Below the pieces are notes generated by a model that saw only the letters and a program-made list of their open reading frames with translations, had not been told where the DNA came from and did no database searches. 64,000 bases of DNA from CALMRE01 sp964412895 (GTDB taxonomy: Bacteria; UBP6; UBA1177; JAKLFG01): contig CAYPQK010000002.1 of the NCBI GenBank assembly GCA_964412895.1, positions 11,712 to 75,711 on the forward strand, written 5' to 3'. The position numbers and the translations under genes were made by a program. Shown in pieces: positions 44,072 through 52,577 of this stretch. Numbering within the stretch: position 1 is the stretch's first letter; every line of letters starts with the position of its first letter.

Positions 44072-45943
44072 CTAGGAAGCAGTATACGCCTGATCGACAT
44101 GATTCGGCTTGTCGGGGAAGCGCAGTTTCAAGGAACCTTCCGAAACCATAGGACCGAGATATCGGGACCGCAAACCCGCGCTGTTGCGTTTCAGTAGCGA
44201 CGCAAGTTCCTTGGCTGAAAGATATCGTCCGTGGCAGAGAACGAGGATTGTTGCGCGAACTGATGTGGGCGTCGCCCGTTGTTTTCCGGCAACAGTGGTA
44301 GCTAAATTATTAAGGTCACTATTCATGTTATGTGTCGAGTCCGGCTCGTTATGTAACAAGCTCGGCTCGTTATGTGTCAAGTCCTGTTTTATATGTGTCG
44401 AGTCCGCTTTTTGCGAAGATTCTCCGGGAGAAGAAGAAAACAATGAGAGTTGCTTCTGTTCGTGTGGCAACTTGTAAGTAGTCCATCTTCTGCGGTTGTC
44501 GGAAACAAGCCACCCTTTTTCACAAAGGCGTTGCAACATGCGTGATATTTCAACGGGATGATCGGAGGTCAGTTCCTGAAGCCGCACATTTGATACCTGC
44601 CCCTCGATATCGGCGGTTGCCAAAGCCTGTTGTTCCGATGGATTCATAGTTTCAAGCATTGTACCGAAGATACCGTGCAGCCGTTCTCGTGTTTCCGCAG
44701 GGATCAGACTTATCATCGGAAGGACGAGAGAGACTCGATCGGGGCGAGGTCTCAAAATGATCCGTGGTGTTCTCCAATTTCTGGAAAGCCAGCCGGTACG
44801 CACTTTGTATGCACCCGATCCAGCCTGTTCCCCTCCGCCGATCATGAGGAACATTTTCTGTAATGCCTTGTTGCGGCATTCGCTGACGCCGCCCGAACGA
44901 TACTGTTCTAAGGAAACGAGAAGAACGCCGGGATTCTCTATAATGAATTGATCGGGATATCGTTCGACGATGACACCTCCGGGTGCGGTGTAATCGGCAT
45001 GAATAATAGCATTGACGAACGCCTCTCTCAATGCTTCATGTGCCGGGGTTTCATCCTGCCGGACCCCTTTTTCCAGCGCGAACGGCACCGGTAACGCAAG
45101 AGAGATTTTTGGCCAACAACGGGAGTAAAACTGAAAAAGATTTGCCTCCCAAGTCCCATCAGGATACAAACGATCGCTCCAACGGATAGTGGGATCTAAT
45201 TTCTCCCGATAATCGACGAAATATGAGGGAATCGCGTCGGGATCGCGTATAACGGAATCTTTTCCAAACATAAGAAGACCGGCAACGGTAAGCCCCTCTT
45301 CTCCGGTCGACCGGTCCTTCCGCCATCCTCCCAACTGTTCGAGCAGCTCCCGATCTCCCAGATTCAACCAAGGATGATCTCCTTTGACTGCCCGCAACCG
45401 TTGACGGTATTGGGTGATGCTGGGCTGATCGAGGTCCGCCATGCTGAAGTTCCTCAGCAAGCGATTATCGGCCGGAACGGACTGGGCATCGGCGAACATC
45501 CGACGAACCTCTTCATCATCACAGCGGTAATCTCCCTCTTCGTACCGACGATAGGTGTTGCCGAAAGGATTTCTGCTCAGAAATACCGGCCGCTGGAGAC
45601 GGGAGGCGCGTGGAATGGTAACGAGCAACAAGAATTTCTCCTCGTGGGCAATGGTTTCAACAGAGTTGTTGTCGAGAAGATTGATGCTGACCGTTCCTCG
45701 ATCGTTCAGCCCATCCCAGAGAATTTTCCTGTATTTCGTGATGTCCGATTCCGTTAAACCATCCAAGATGGCTCGACTAGGCGCCTCTTTAACTCCAAGG
45801 ACAACTCTGCCGCCTTCACTATTTGCCATGGCGCTGTAAGTTTCCCAGAAGCTACCGGGAAAACCTCCACGAGCCGACTTGAATTCCCAATCAGTGTTCT
45901 CGCCGATTTTAGCGGCATTGATTATTTCTTGAAGACTTGTCAT
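44072..45943 (-). CDS. AlbA_2/AAA_4-type protein with HATPase_c_4 domain and C-terminal HTH
   Basis: 623 residues. The N-terminal Schlafen AlbA_2 domain (EFKSARGGFPGSFWETYSAMANSEGG, GNTYRRYEEGDYRC) covers residues 1-130. A GHKL ATPase-like domain follows with NAIIHADYTAPGG and IIENPG. The C-terminal third has winged-helix elements (HPVEISRMLQRLCEKGWLVSDN, YLSAKELASLLKRN). The layout matches COG2865 regulators/possible defence genes; function unproved. Base composition is lower in GC than the neighbours. It fills a 2-kb segment flanked by copies of the purC 3' end, in purC orientation. Confidence 0.88.
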   Translation of the reverse strand: MTSLQEIINAAKIGENTDWEFKSARGGFPGSFWETYSAMANSEGGRVVLGVKEAPSRAILDGLTESDITKYRKILWDGLNDRGTVSINLLDNNSVETIAHEEKFLLLVTIPRASRLQRPVFLSRNPFGNTYRRYEEGDYRCDDEEVRRMFADAQSVPADNRLLRNFSMADLDQPSITQYRQRLRAVKGDHPWLNLGDRELLEQLGGWRKDRSTGEEGLTVAGLLMFGKDSVIRDPDAIPSYFVDYREKLDPTIRWSDRLYPDGTWEANLFQFYSRCWPKISLALPVPFALEKGVRQDETPAHEALREAFVNAIIHADYTAPGGVIVERYPDQFIIENPGVLLVSLEQYRSGGVSECRNKALQKMFLMIGGGEQAGSGAYKVRTGWLSRNWRTPRIILRPRPDRVSLVLPMISLIPAETRERLHGIFGTMLETMNPSEQQALATADIEGQVSNVRLQELTSDHPVEISRMLQRLCEKGWLVSDNRRRWTTYKLPHEQKQLSLFSSSPGESSQKADSTHIKQDLTHNEPSLLHNEPDSTHNMNSDLNNLATTVAGKQRATPTSVRATILVLCHGRYLSAKELASLLKRNSAGLRSRYLGPMVSEGSLKLRFPDKPNHVDQAYTAS

Positions 45944-46011
45944 GCTCTTCCTATCTTCTTTCAGCAGAAGGATTCTCTAATTTTAGACGAGAAAGTCAAG
46001 AACAGATATCT

Positions 46012-46899
46012 TTACAGCACCCGCATCGAGCGGCACTGCGAGGCGTAGAGATCGGCCACCGCCAGCGCGATGTCGTCGGGGAGGGCGACCGCCTGCCCCT
46101 TGAGGTTGTTGTCCTTGAGCCACGAGCGGAAGAATTCCTTCGACTTGTCGGGCATGAAGCGGGCCGAATCGCTCGTGAAGGTCTCGTCGATGAGCATCAG
46201 CTTGCCGCCGAAGAGGCCCCATTCGATCTTGCCGTCGGCTATCTCGAAGTTGAAGGTCTTCTGCGCATGGTCGTTGACCAGCCGAAATATCTCAAGCGTT
46301 TTATTCTTGATCTCTTCGGCGCGCGCTTTGTCGCCGACGATCTTGACCATCTGGTCGAATGATATCTTGTCGTCGGTCTCCGATTTCTCGGTCGGGGTGA
46401 ACAGCGGCCCGTTCTTGATGAGCGCACCCTCTTTTATCTCGCCGTCGATCTCGGGGGTGTCCCAGATCCACTTCTTCTCCTTGAGCGCCGGCACCGCCGA
46501 TCCGAACACGCGGAAGCGGCAGACCGCCTCGACCGGGACCAGTTCGGCCTTCTTGCCGAGCATCGCGCGCCCTTTGAGCCACGGCAGGTCGAGCAGCCGT
46601 TTCTCGCCGGTGAGCTTCGCCATCTCACTGATGTCGTCGGTCACGAAATGGGTCAGATACCCTTTCTGATTGAGGAATTTGAACCAGAAGGAGCTTTGTT
46701 TGGTGAGGTAGACACCCTTGTGCGGGATGCCGCTTTTCATCACCACATCGAAGGCCGAGAGGCGGTCGGTGGCGACGATGAGCAGATACTCGCCCAGTTC
46801 GTAGACCTCGCGCACTTTTCCTTTTTTGAACACCTTCAGGAACGGGATCTCGCTTTCCATCAGGACATCGCGTCCCGATACTTTGTCGATCTTCAGCAT
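46012..46899 (-). CDS. purC: Phosphoribosylaminoimidazole-succinocarboxamide synthase
   Basis: 295 residues, ATP-dependent ligation of aspartate to CAIR in purine synthesis. Motifs: GKVREVYELGEYLLIVATDRLSAFD (split into phosphate-binding and substrate loops), KSGIPHKGVYL, and ETFTSDSARFMPD with the SAICAR signature. Start is ATG 46899 with GGAGAG upstream; TTG 46935 would overlap prs. It lies 28 bases after prs, so PRPP supply and purine synthesis are co-expressed. The last 13 codons are the site duplicated at 44019-44059. Confidence 0.95.
   Translation of the reverse strand: MLKIDKVSGRDVLMESEIPFLKVFKKGKVREVYELGEYLLIVATDRLSAFDVVMKSGIPHKGVYLTKQSSFWFKFLNQKGYLTHFVTDDISEMAKLTGEKRLLDLPWLKGRAMLGKKAELVPVEAVCRFRVFGSAVPALKEKKWIWDTPEIDGEIKEGALIKNGPLFTPTEKSETDDKISFDQMVKIVGDKARAEEIKNKTLEIFRLVNDHAQKTFNFEIADGKIEWGLFGGKLMLIDETFTSDSARFMPDKSKEFFRSWLKDNNLKGQAVALPDDIALAVADLYASQCRSMRVL
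46014..46054. repeat. Right 41-bp direct repeat, within the purC 3' end
   Basis: The native copy, coding DLYASQCRSMRVL of purC; only the first base of the TAA stop's complement is included. See 44019-44059 for the other copy. Confidence 0.9.
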
Positions 46900-46927
46900 G
46901 ATGGTCTCTCCGTGAGTTCTCCGGGCG

Positions 46928-47953
46928 TCAGTCAAGCAGGCCCGATATCGATTTCATGTGATTGATGCGGTAGATGACCTCGGCGAACAGCCGCGTCACA
47001 TCGACCTCGCGGTACCATTCGTGCTGTTTCACGAACTCCTCTCCGCGCCACACCGCGTTGGTGCCGGCGAGGGTATTGATGATCCCCTCGTGCCACGCCG
47101 CGTCGATGTTCTGCACCGCTTGGCCGTTGAAGAAGGGGAAGGTGACCGCTACATCGATGCGCCGCGCGCCGAATTCCTTGAGCGTCCGGCAGGCGGCGAT
47201 GAGGGTGCCGCCGGTCGCGATCATGTCGTCGATGATGAGGATGTCGCGTTCCTTCACATTGCCGACCAGCCGGGTCGAGATGACCGTCGAGGTCTTCGAG
47301 TAGTCGCGTTCCTTGATGATCATCGCCATGTCGCACTTCAGTTCGCGGCTGTAGTAGCGCGCCGTCTCGGCCGATCCGACATCGGGGGCGACCACCACGG
47401 TGTTGGGCGACACGAGATTGTTGGCGTGTAGATATTTGATGAGTTCCTTGGATGCGTGGAGGTTGTCGAGCCGCGCCTTGCGGAAGAAACCGACGATCGC
47501 CTCGGCGTGGATGTCGATGGTCAGTACGCGGTTGGCGCCGCACTCCTCAAGGAACTGTGCGGTCATCGCGGCGGTGAGACTTTCGCGCCCCTTGCGCCGT
47601 TCCTGACGGCTGTTGGGGAACTGCGGGATGACGGCGGTGACGCTCTCGACATCGCTGTTGTAGGCGGCGTTGATGGAGGTGGCCAGCGCCATCAGGTTAT
47701 CGTTGACCGACACGGGGGAGAGCGGGTCGTCCATCAACTGGATGATGTAGAGGTCATAGCCGCGCACCGGTTCGTGAACGACGCTTTTTATCTCGCTGTT
47801 GGCGAAGCGGATCTCCTCGGAGAAGACATACTTGAACTCCTCCTCGATCGCCTTTTTGCTGTAGATCTGTTCGATGTGCTGGACCACCTTGTCGGCAAAG
47901 GCTTTGCCGGAGTTGCAGGTCATGATGCCCAGCTTGCCGCGCGACTGACTCAT
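46928..47953 (-). CDS. prs: Ribose-phosphate pyrophosphokinase
   Basis: 341 residues. Makes PRPP from ribose 5-phosphate and ATP. The PRPP-binding loop DILIIDDMIATGGTL is intact. The ATP/metal region is divergent: TAVIPQFPNSRQERRKGRE and TIDIHAEAIVGFF in place of the E. coli form, indicating a separate branch of the family. Start is ATG 47953 with GGAGG upstream; an 8-residue extension in frame has no ribosome site. It is followed by purC and divergent from ftsH. Confidence 0.93.
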   Translation of the reverse strand: MSQSRGKLGIMTCNSGKAFADKVVQHIEQIYSKKAIEEEFKYVFSEEIRFANSEIKSVVHEPVRGYDLYIIQLMDDPLSPVSVNDNLMALATSINAAYNSDVESVTAVIPQFPNSRQERRKGRESLTAAMTAQFLEECGANRVLTIDIHAEAIVGFFRKARLDNLHASKELIKYLHANNLVSPNTVVVAPDVGSAETARYYSRELKCDMAMIIKERDYSKTSTVISTRLVGNVKERDILIIDDMIATGGTLIAACRTLKEFGARRIDVAVTFPFFNGQAVQNIDAAWHEGIINTLAGTNAVWRGEEFVKQHEWYREVDVTRLFAEVIYRINHMKSISGLLD

Positions 47954-47988
47954 ATCGTTCCTCCTCGTATCGTTCACCGGTCGGCCCT

Positions 47989-48017
47989 ATCATGTACGAA
48001 CGGGGGCGGTTTGACAA
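47989..48017 (-). promoter_or_regulatory. Putative promoter of prs-purC
   Basis: Minus strand: TTGTCA (48017-48012), 17 bases, CATGAT (47994-47989). Confidence 0.5.
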
Positions 48018-48051
48018 GTTTTTCGGGCACCGAAAGATATCCGCCGCAAAG

Positions 48052-48079
48052 TTGCAAATTCGCTTTTTGCGGTTATAAT
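48052..48079 (+). promoter_or_regulatory. Putative promoter of ftsH
   Basis: TTGCAA (48052-48057), 16 bases, TATAAT (48074-48079, perfect consensus). Confidence 0.75.
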
Positions 48080-48118
48080 CATCCGGTTTTTTGCTACCCG
48101 CACGAGGATAACACGGGA

Positions 48119-49954
48119 ATGAAGTTCAACTACAAGAGTCTGGTGATATGGGCGGTGCTCCTTGCCGCGCTGTTCATCATATTCAATATCACGAAGCTCA
48201 CCCAGCAGACGGCGGTGGAGGAGATCGATATGTCGACCTTCCTCAACCGGGTCAAAAACGGCGAGGTCAAGCAGGTCGAGATAGACGGCGTCGAGTACAA
48301 GGGGAGTTTCGTCGACGGCAAGCAGTTCATCGCCATCGGCCCGTCGGGCGAAGAGGTGATGAAGATCCTCGCCGACAAGAATGTCATCGCCCGCTACAAA
48401 AAGCCGGAGGACAACACCCTCCTGCAGGCGATCTTCGCCTCGTGGCTCCCGATGATCATCCTCATCGTCTTCTTCGTTTTCTTCATGCGGCAACTACAGG
48501 GCGGCAGCGGCAAGGCATTCACCTTCGGCCAATCGAAGCACCGCATCATATCGAAGGATAAGAACCCGATAACATTCAAGGATGTTGCGGGTGTGGATGA
48601 ATCGAAAGAGGAACTGGAAGAGGTGGTCGATTTCCTCAAACGGCCCGCTTCCTATACCCGGATGGGGGCCAAGATACCGCGCGGCATACTGCTGGTCGGC
48701 GCCCCCGGCACCGGCAAGACACTGCTGGCCAAGGCGGTGGCGGGCGAGGCGAGCGTTCCCTTCTTCTCGATATCGGGCAGCGATTTCGTCGAGATGTTCG
48801 TCGGCGTCGGCGCGAGCCGGGTACGCGACCTTTTTAAACAGGCGAAAGCAAGCGCTCCCTGCATCATTTTCGTTGACGAGATAGACGCCGTCGGCCGTCA
48901 GCGCGGCGCGGGTCTCGGCGGTGGCCATGACGAACGCGAACAGACGCTCAACCAATTGCTCGTCGAGATGGACGGCTTCGGCACCGACGCCGGCGTCATC
49001 GTGATGGCGGCCACCAACCGCCCCGATGTCCTCGATCCGGCGCTTCTCCGTCCCGGCCGCTTCGACCGGCAGGTCTATGTGCCGATGCCCGATATGCGGG
49101 GTCGCGAACAGATACTGCAGGTCCACATCAAGAATGTCCGCCACGAAGAGGTGCTCGACCTCGCCCAGATAGCGAAGGGGACCCCCGGTTTCTCGGGCGC
49201 CGATCTGGCCAATCTCCTCAACGAAGCGGCGCTCCTTGCGGCCAAACGGGGCAAGGAAAAGGTCGCGATGAAGGAGATCGAGGAGGCGAAGGACAAGGTG
49301 CTCATGGGGAAGGAGCGGCGCAGCATGGTCCTCACCGACGAGGAGAAGAAGGTCACCGCCTACCACGAGGCGGGCCACGCGGTGGTCGGCTACTTCACCC
49401 CCGGCGCCGATCCGATCTACAAAGTCTCCATCATACCGCGCGGCCGGGCGCTCGGCGTCACCCAGATGCTACCCGAAAAGGACCGCTACGACCATACCCG
49501 CGAAGAACTCATCGCCCGTATCCGCATACTGCTGGGCGGCCGTTGCGCCGAGGCGATCTTCATCGGCAAGATAACCACCGGTGCCGGCAACGATATCGAA
49601 CGGGCCAGCCACCTCGTCCGCAACATGGTCATGCACTGGGGCATGAGCGACGAACTGGGTCCGATAGACTACGGCGAACACGAAGAGGAGGTTTTCCTCG
49701 GCCGCGAACTGACCCGCCGCGCTCACATGAGCGAATACACCGCCGAACGGATAGACCGCGAGATACACCGCATCATCACCGAAGCCTACGAGGGCGCCGC
49801 CGCGATACTGAAGGAGAATCGTGAGAAGGTCGAACAGATGGTGACGCTCCTGATGGAGAAAGAGACCGTCGAAAAGGCCGATATAGATGTCATCTTCGGT
49901 AAAACGGTTCAGCCCGCTCCCGTCGTTCCCGCCACGGAAGGCATGCCCGCATGA
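48119..49954 (+). CDS. ftsH: ATP-dependent zinc metalloprotease FtsH
   Basis: 611 residues. Inner-membrane AAA+ protease. Two membrane helices at about 8-26 and 103-123 enclose a small periplasmic domain. Walker A is GAPGTGKT at 194-201, Walker B IIFVDEID, the second region of homology NRPDVLDPALLRPGRFDRQ, and the zinc site HEAGH begins at residue 416. Start is ATG 48119 just below the promoter; a much longer in-frame extension upstream runs antisense through prs and is spurious. In enterobacteria FtsH degrades LpxC under LapB control; a LapB-like gene is at 61615. Confidence 0.97.
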   Translation: MKFNYKSLVIWAVLLAALFIIFNITKLTQQTAVEEIDMSTFLNRVKNGEVKQVEIDGVEYKGSFVDGKQFIAIGPSGEEVMKILADKNVIARYKKPEDNTLLQAIFASWLPMIILIVFFVFFMRQLQGGSGKAFTFGQSKHRIISKDKNPITFKDVAGVDESKEELEEVVDFLKRPASYTRMGAKIPRGILLVGAPGTGKTLLAKAVAGEASVPFFSISGSDFVEMFVGVGASRVRDLFKQAKASAPCIIFVDEIDAVGRQRGAGLGGGHDEREQTLNQLLVEMDGFGTDAGVIVMAATNRPDVLDPALLRPGRFDRQVYVPMPDMRGREQILQVHIKNVRHEEVLDLAQIAKGTPGFSGADLANLLNEAALLAAKRGKEKVAMKEIEEAKDKVLMGKERRSMVLTDEEKKVTAYHEAGHAVVGYFTPGADPIYKVSIIPRGRALGVTQMLPEKDRYDHTREELIARIRILLGGRCAEAIFIGKITTGAGNDIERASHLVRNMVMHWGMSDELGPIDYGEHEEEVFLGRELTRRAHMSEYTAERIDREIHRIITEAYEGAAAILKENREKVEQMVTLLMEKETVEKADIDVIFGKTVQPAPVVPATEGMPA

Positions 49955-50628
49955 GAACCCTTTTCCTTGCGGTATGCGCCGCCTGCTTCCTTCTTTCGTG
50001 TTGCGGTCCCGTCTTTATCTCGCACATAGATCTTGCCCGCAACCTCGACTGGAAGCCGGAGAAACTCGTCCTGAACGAAGAACTGGCCTCGTTCCAGGCC
50101 GAAGGGGAGATATCGGTGCTCACGCAGGGGGACCGCTACAAGGTCGACTACGAGATGTTCTGCGCCGATCCGGGCACTTGGCGTATCGATGTGTTCGGCC
50201 CGTTCCACACCCACGGCGCCACCATGATCATGCAGGGGATAACGGCCCATGTCTTCCATGACGGCGTTTGGGAGCCGCCGCAGCCGTGGCCCGCGATATC
50301 GTCGAGCGTCTTCGGCATGGTGCTTCCCTATAAAGTGCTTTCGGTCATGGTCGGCGGCCGCTTCGAGATGAACGGCGAATGCGCCGAAACGATAGAAGGA
50401 AAGGTTTGCCGCGAATACGATCTCTACTATCTTCTGCGCCGCGGCGAACTGGTCGAGATAAAGAGCGAAACGGTCGACATCATCTACAGCGAAGAGACTT
50501 GGCGCGGCACCAACGACACCAGCGCCGAACCGTTCTACCTCTGGCCCGACAAGATAGAGTTGCAGACCGAATTCGATCCCCAGATGTTCCAGCCCAAGCA
50601 GGAAAAGGACATCTTCGACGATATCTGA
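49951..50628 (+). CDS. LolB/LolA-like outer-membrane lipoprotein
   Basis: 225 residues. Signal peptide ends CFLLSC (Cys17). The mature part resembles the LolB/DUF4292 half-barrel: ELASFQAEGEISVLTQGDRY, KVDYEMFCADPGTWRIDVFG and ITAHVFHDGVW. Such proteins receive lipoproteins at the outer membrane. ATGA overlap with ftsH couples the two quality-control functions. Identity to true LolB is suggested by fold pattern only. Confidence 0.7.
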   Translation: MRTLFLAVCAACFLLSCCGPVFISHIDLARNLDWKPEKLVLNEELASFQAEGEISVLTQGDRYKVDYEMFCADPGTWRIDVFGPFHTHGATMIMQGITAHVFHDGVWEPPQPWPAISSSVFGMVLPYKVLSVMVGGRFEMNGECAETIEGKVCREYDLYYLLRRGELVEIKSETVDIIYSEETWRGTNDTSAEPFYLWPDKIELQTEFDPQMFQPKQEKDIFDDI

Positions 50629-50638
50629 TCAGGATAGT

Positions 50639-50869
50639 TTAATCCTTCCTCATCGTCACCGCCCCGTGCGGGCAGTACTGCACACAGACACCGCAGCCGG
50701 TGCATTTCGCGGCATCGATGGCGACCTTGCCGCCGCCGCCGAATATCCCGAGGAATCCGCCGCTGCCGCCCGCCCGTTCCGCCGCCTTGACGGGGCAGAC
50801 CTTCACCACGGGACAGAAGGGGCTGTTATCGCATTTCGATTCATTGAGGACCGCCTTCTTCTTTGCCAT
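50639..50869 (-). CDS. Small ferredoxin-like 4Fe-4S protein
   Basis: 76 residues. The C-terminal cluster motif CTGCGVCVQYCPHGAV is a full C-x2-C-x2-C-x3-CP. The N-terminal one is unusual: CDNSPFCPVVKVCPV, with C-x5-C-x5-CP spacing and one ligand short unless the cluster is 3Fe or uses another residue. A Gly-rich loop (GGSGGFLGIFGGGG) separates them. ATG 50869 has GGAGG upstream; a GTG two codons earlier is less likely. Electron partner unknown. Confidence 0.85.
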   Translation of the reverse strand: MAKKKAVLNESKCDNSPFCPVVKVCPVKAAERAGGSGGFLGIFGGGGKVAIDAAKCTGCGVCVQYCPHGAVTMRKD

Positions 50870-50990
50870 GCACACCTCCGCGCCACAATAATTGCTAGTG
50901 GCAACACACTTATAATGCTGAAGAAAGAAAAGTCAAGGGAAGAAGACGAGCGGCTTGACGGCAAAAGAATCCGCAGGGAAAGAGAGAGGT

Positions 50991-51018
50991 TTGATTTCCG
51001 TGAGAGATCGGCTATACT
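50991..51018 (+). promoter_or_regulatory. Putative promoter of the 498-residue lipoprotein gene
   Basis: TTGATT (50991-50996), 16 bases, TATACT (51013-51018). Confidence 0.6.
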
Positions 51019-51061
51019 GCCTTCTGTGTTGATAATGCAAAGATGAATCACGGGGAGTTGC

Positions 51062-52558
51062 ATGAAAAGGACGGGATATGTCACGATCCTCTGCCTTGTC
51101 CTCATAGCGGCGGGATGCGCGACCGACGAACCGATCACAATCGACGATCTTATTGCCGACGGCGATACCGTGGTGCTCACCGAGAACGAACTGCCGATTA
51201 TCCCCGATGGGGACATGGGGGATGATCTGTCGGATCAGACCGATCTGTCGGATCCGTCGGATCAGGTCACCATCGATGACGGCGATGATCTGCTGTTCGC
51301 CGACGACGAAACGCCGGACACCGACACCGATATAACGGTCGAGATACTCACCGGAAAATTCGTGGGCGGCGGCGGTGACTGGCCGGGGCCGATCGCGGGA
51401 GTACTCTATGTCGCCGGTTCGCAGAATGGTCTCACCGGTGTTGACGGCGGGTTCACCTACGAAGCGGGCGGCACGGTCACCTTTTCTGTCGGCACCGTGC
51501 AGTTCCGCGAGACGCCCGGCGCACCGCTCGTCAGCCCGTGGCAACTCGTCGAGACGGGCCAGTGCCACCACAGCGACGCGGTGGCGCGGGCGGTCGTGCT
51601 GCTGTTCAGCCTCGACGACGACAACGATCCGTCCAACGGCGTCGTCATCGCCGACATCACCGCCGCGGGCGCTCCGGAAGATTTCGCCGATCTGACCGCC
51701 GACGATATCGCGGCGCGTATCGCCGCGTGGATCCCGGGCCGGACGCCGGTCGATACGCAGGCGGCGACAGAACTCTTCGTTCGTCAGACAGATAACGAGA
51801 TATGGAGCCAGATCGGGCAGGAATCGTGGTCGGCGCTCGTCGCCGCGAAACGGGCGCAGGGGGTGGCGACCGACGGGACGAACTGGTATTNNNNNNNNNN
51901 CAAACTGAGAAACCCTTTGTGGAGTAAGACCGATATGTCCTACAACGACATCATGGCGAACAACCTCGCCATCCCGCCGGTCCTGCAGGCGGCCGGCAGC
52001 AACCATATCGGCGACATCGACTTTTGGAACGGGACGCTCTACGCACCGGTCGAGGACGGCAGCGCCTATGAGAACCCCAAGATAGTGCTTTACGACAACG
52101 AGTTGAACTACGGGACCATTTACGACCTCTCGAATGTTTTGCTTACGGCGGGGGTGCCGTGGGTGGCGGTCGACGGCCCGGCGGGACTTCTCTATGTCGC
52201 CGAGTGGAACCCGACGCCGGGGATATACGAATACGATCTGGCCACGGTGACCTACCAGCGGACCATCCCGCTTTACCCGGCGCTTGGCCGGATACAGGGA
52301 GCGAAACTCTTCGAAGGGGCGATGTACGCGAACAGCGATGTCACCGAGAAAACGACATTCAAGATAGATCTCGAGACCGGCGTGAACCAGCCGATCCTCG
52401 TGCTCGACACCACCGGCGAAATGGAAGGTCTCGCCTTCCTGCCGCTTCCCGACGGCTCGGCACTGCACACGCAGAATGTCACCGCCGACCGGACCGGTAC
52501 CGAATTCCGCCATCACCAGCGGACCCGCGATCCGCTCAGAAAACAGATCTGTCCGTAA
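51062..52558 (+). CDS. Asp-rich lipoprotein with putative beta-propeller (contains assembly gap)
   Basis: About 498 residues as assembled. Lipobox IAAGC at residues 15-19, Asp-rich linker with DLSDQTDLSDPSDQ, then a beta-rich domain (ITVEILTGKFVGGGGDWPGP) with an EF-hand-like DDDNDPSNG. The C-terminal 220 residues look like a propeller (IGDIDFWNGTLYAPVEDG, PAGLLYVAEWNPTPGIYEYD, GMEGLAFLPLPDG-type strands). Ten N at 51891-51900 interrupt the first blade after GVATDGTNWY; frame across the gap is uncertain. Function unknown. Confidence 0.75.
   Translation: MKRTGYVTILCLVLIAAGCATDEPITIDDLIADGDTVVLTENELPIIPDGDMGDDLSDQTDLSDPSDQVTIDDGDDLLFADDETPDTDTDITVEILTGKFVGGGGDWPGPIAGVLYVAGSQNGLTGVDGGFTYEAGGTVTFSVGTVQFRETPGAPLVSPWQLVETGQCHHSDAVARAVVLLFSLDDDNDPSNGVVIADITAAGAPEDFADLTADDIAARIAAWIPGRTPVDTQAATELFVRQTDNEIWSQIGQESWSALVAAKRAQGVATDGTNWYXXXXKLRNPLWSKTDMSYNDIMANNLAIPPVLQAAGSNHIGDIDFWNGTLYAPVEDGSAYENPKIVLYDNELNYGTIYDLSNVLLTAGVPWVAVDGPAGLLYVAEWNPTPGIYEYDLATVTYQRTIPLYPALGRIQGAKLFEGAMYANSDVTEKTTFKIDLETGVNQPILVLDTTGEMEGLAFLPLPDGSALHTQNVTADRTGTEFRHHQRTRDPLRKQICP
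51891..51900. other. Assembly gap (10 N) inside the lipoprotein gene
   Basis: A run of exactly ten N, a placeholder; true length unknown. Both sides stay open in the same frame as written. Confidence 0.95.
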
Positions 52559-52577
52559 AATGCCTCAGGTCCGGCGG

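Noticed and set aside
47456..48118. 221-codon N-terminal extension of ftsH
   Set aside because: It runs antisense to prs and through the ftsH promoter; FtsH normally starts with the membrane helix at ATG 48119.
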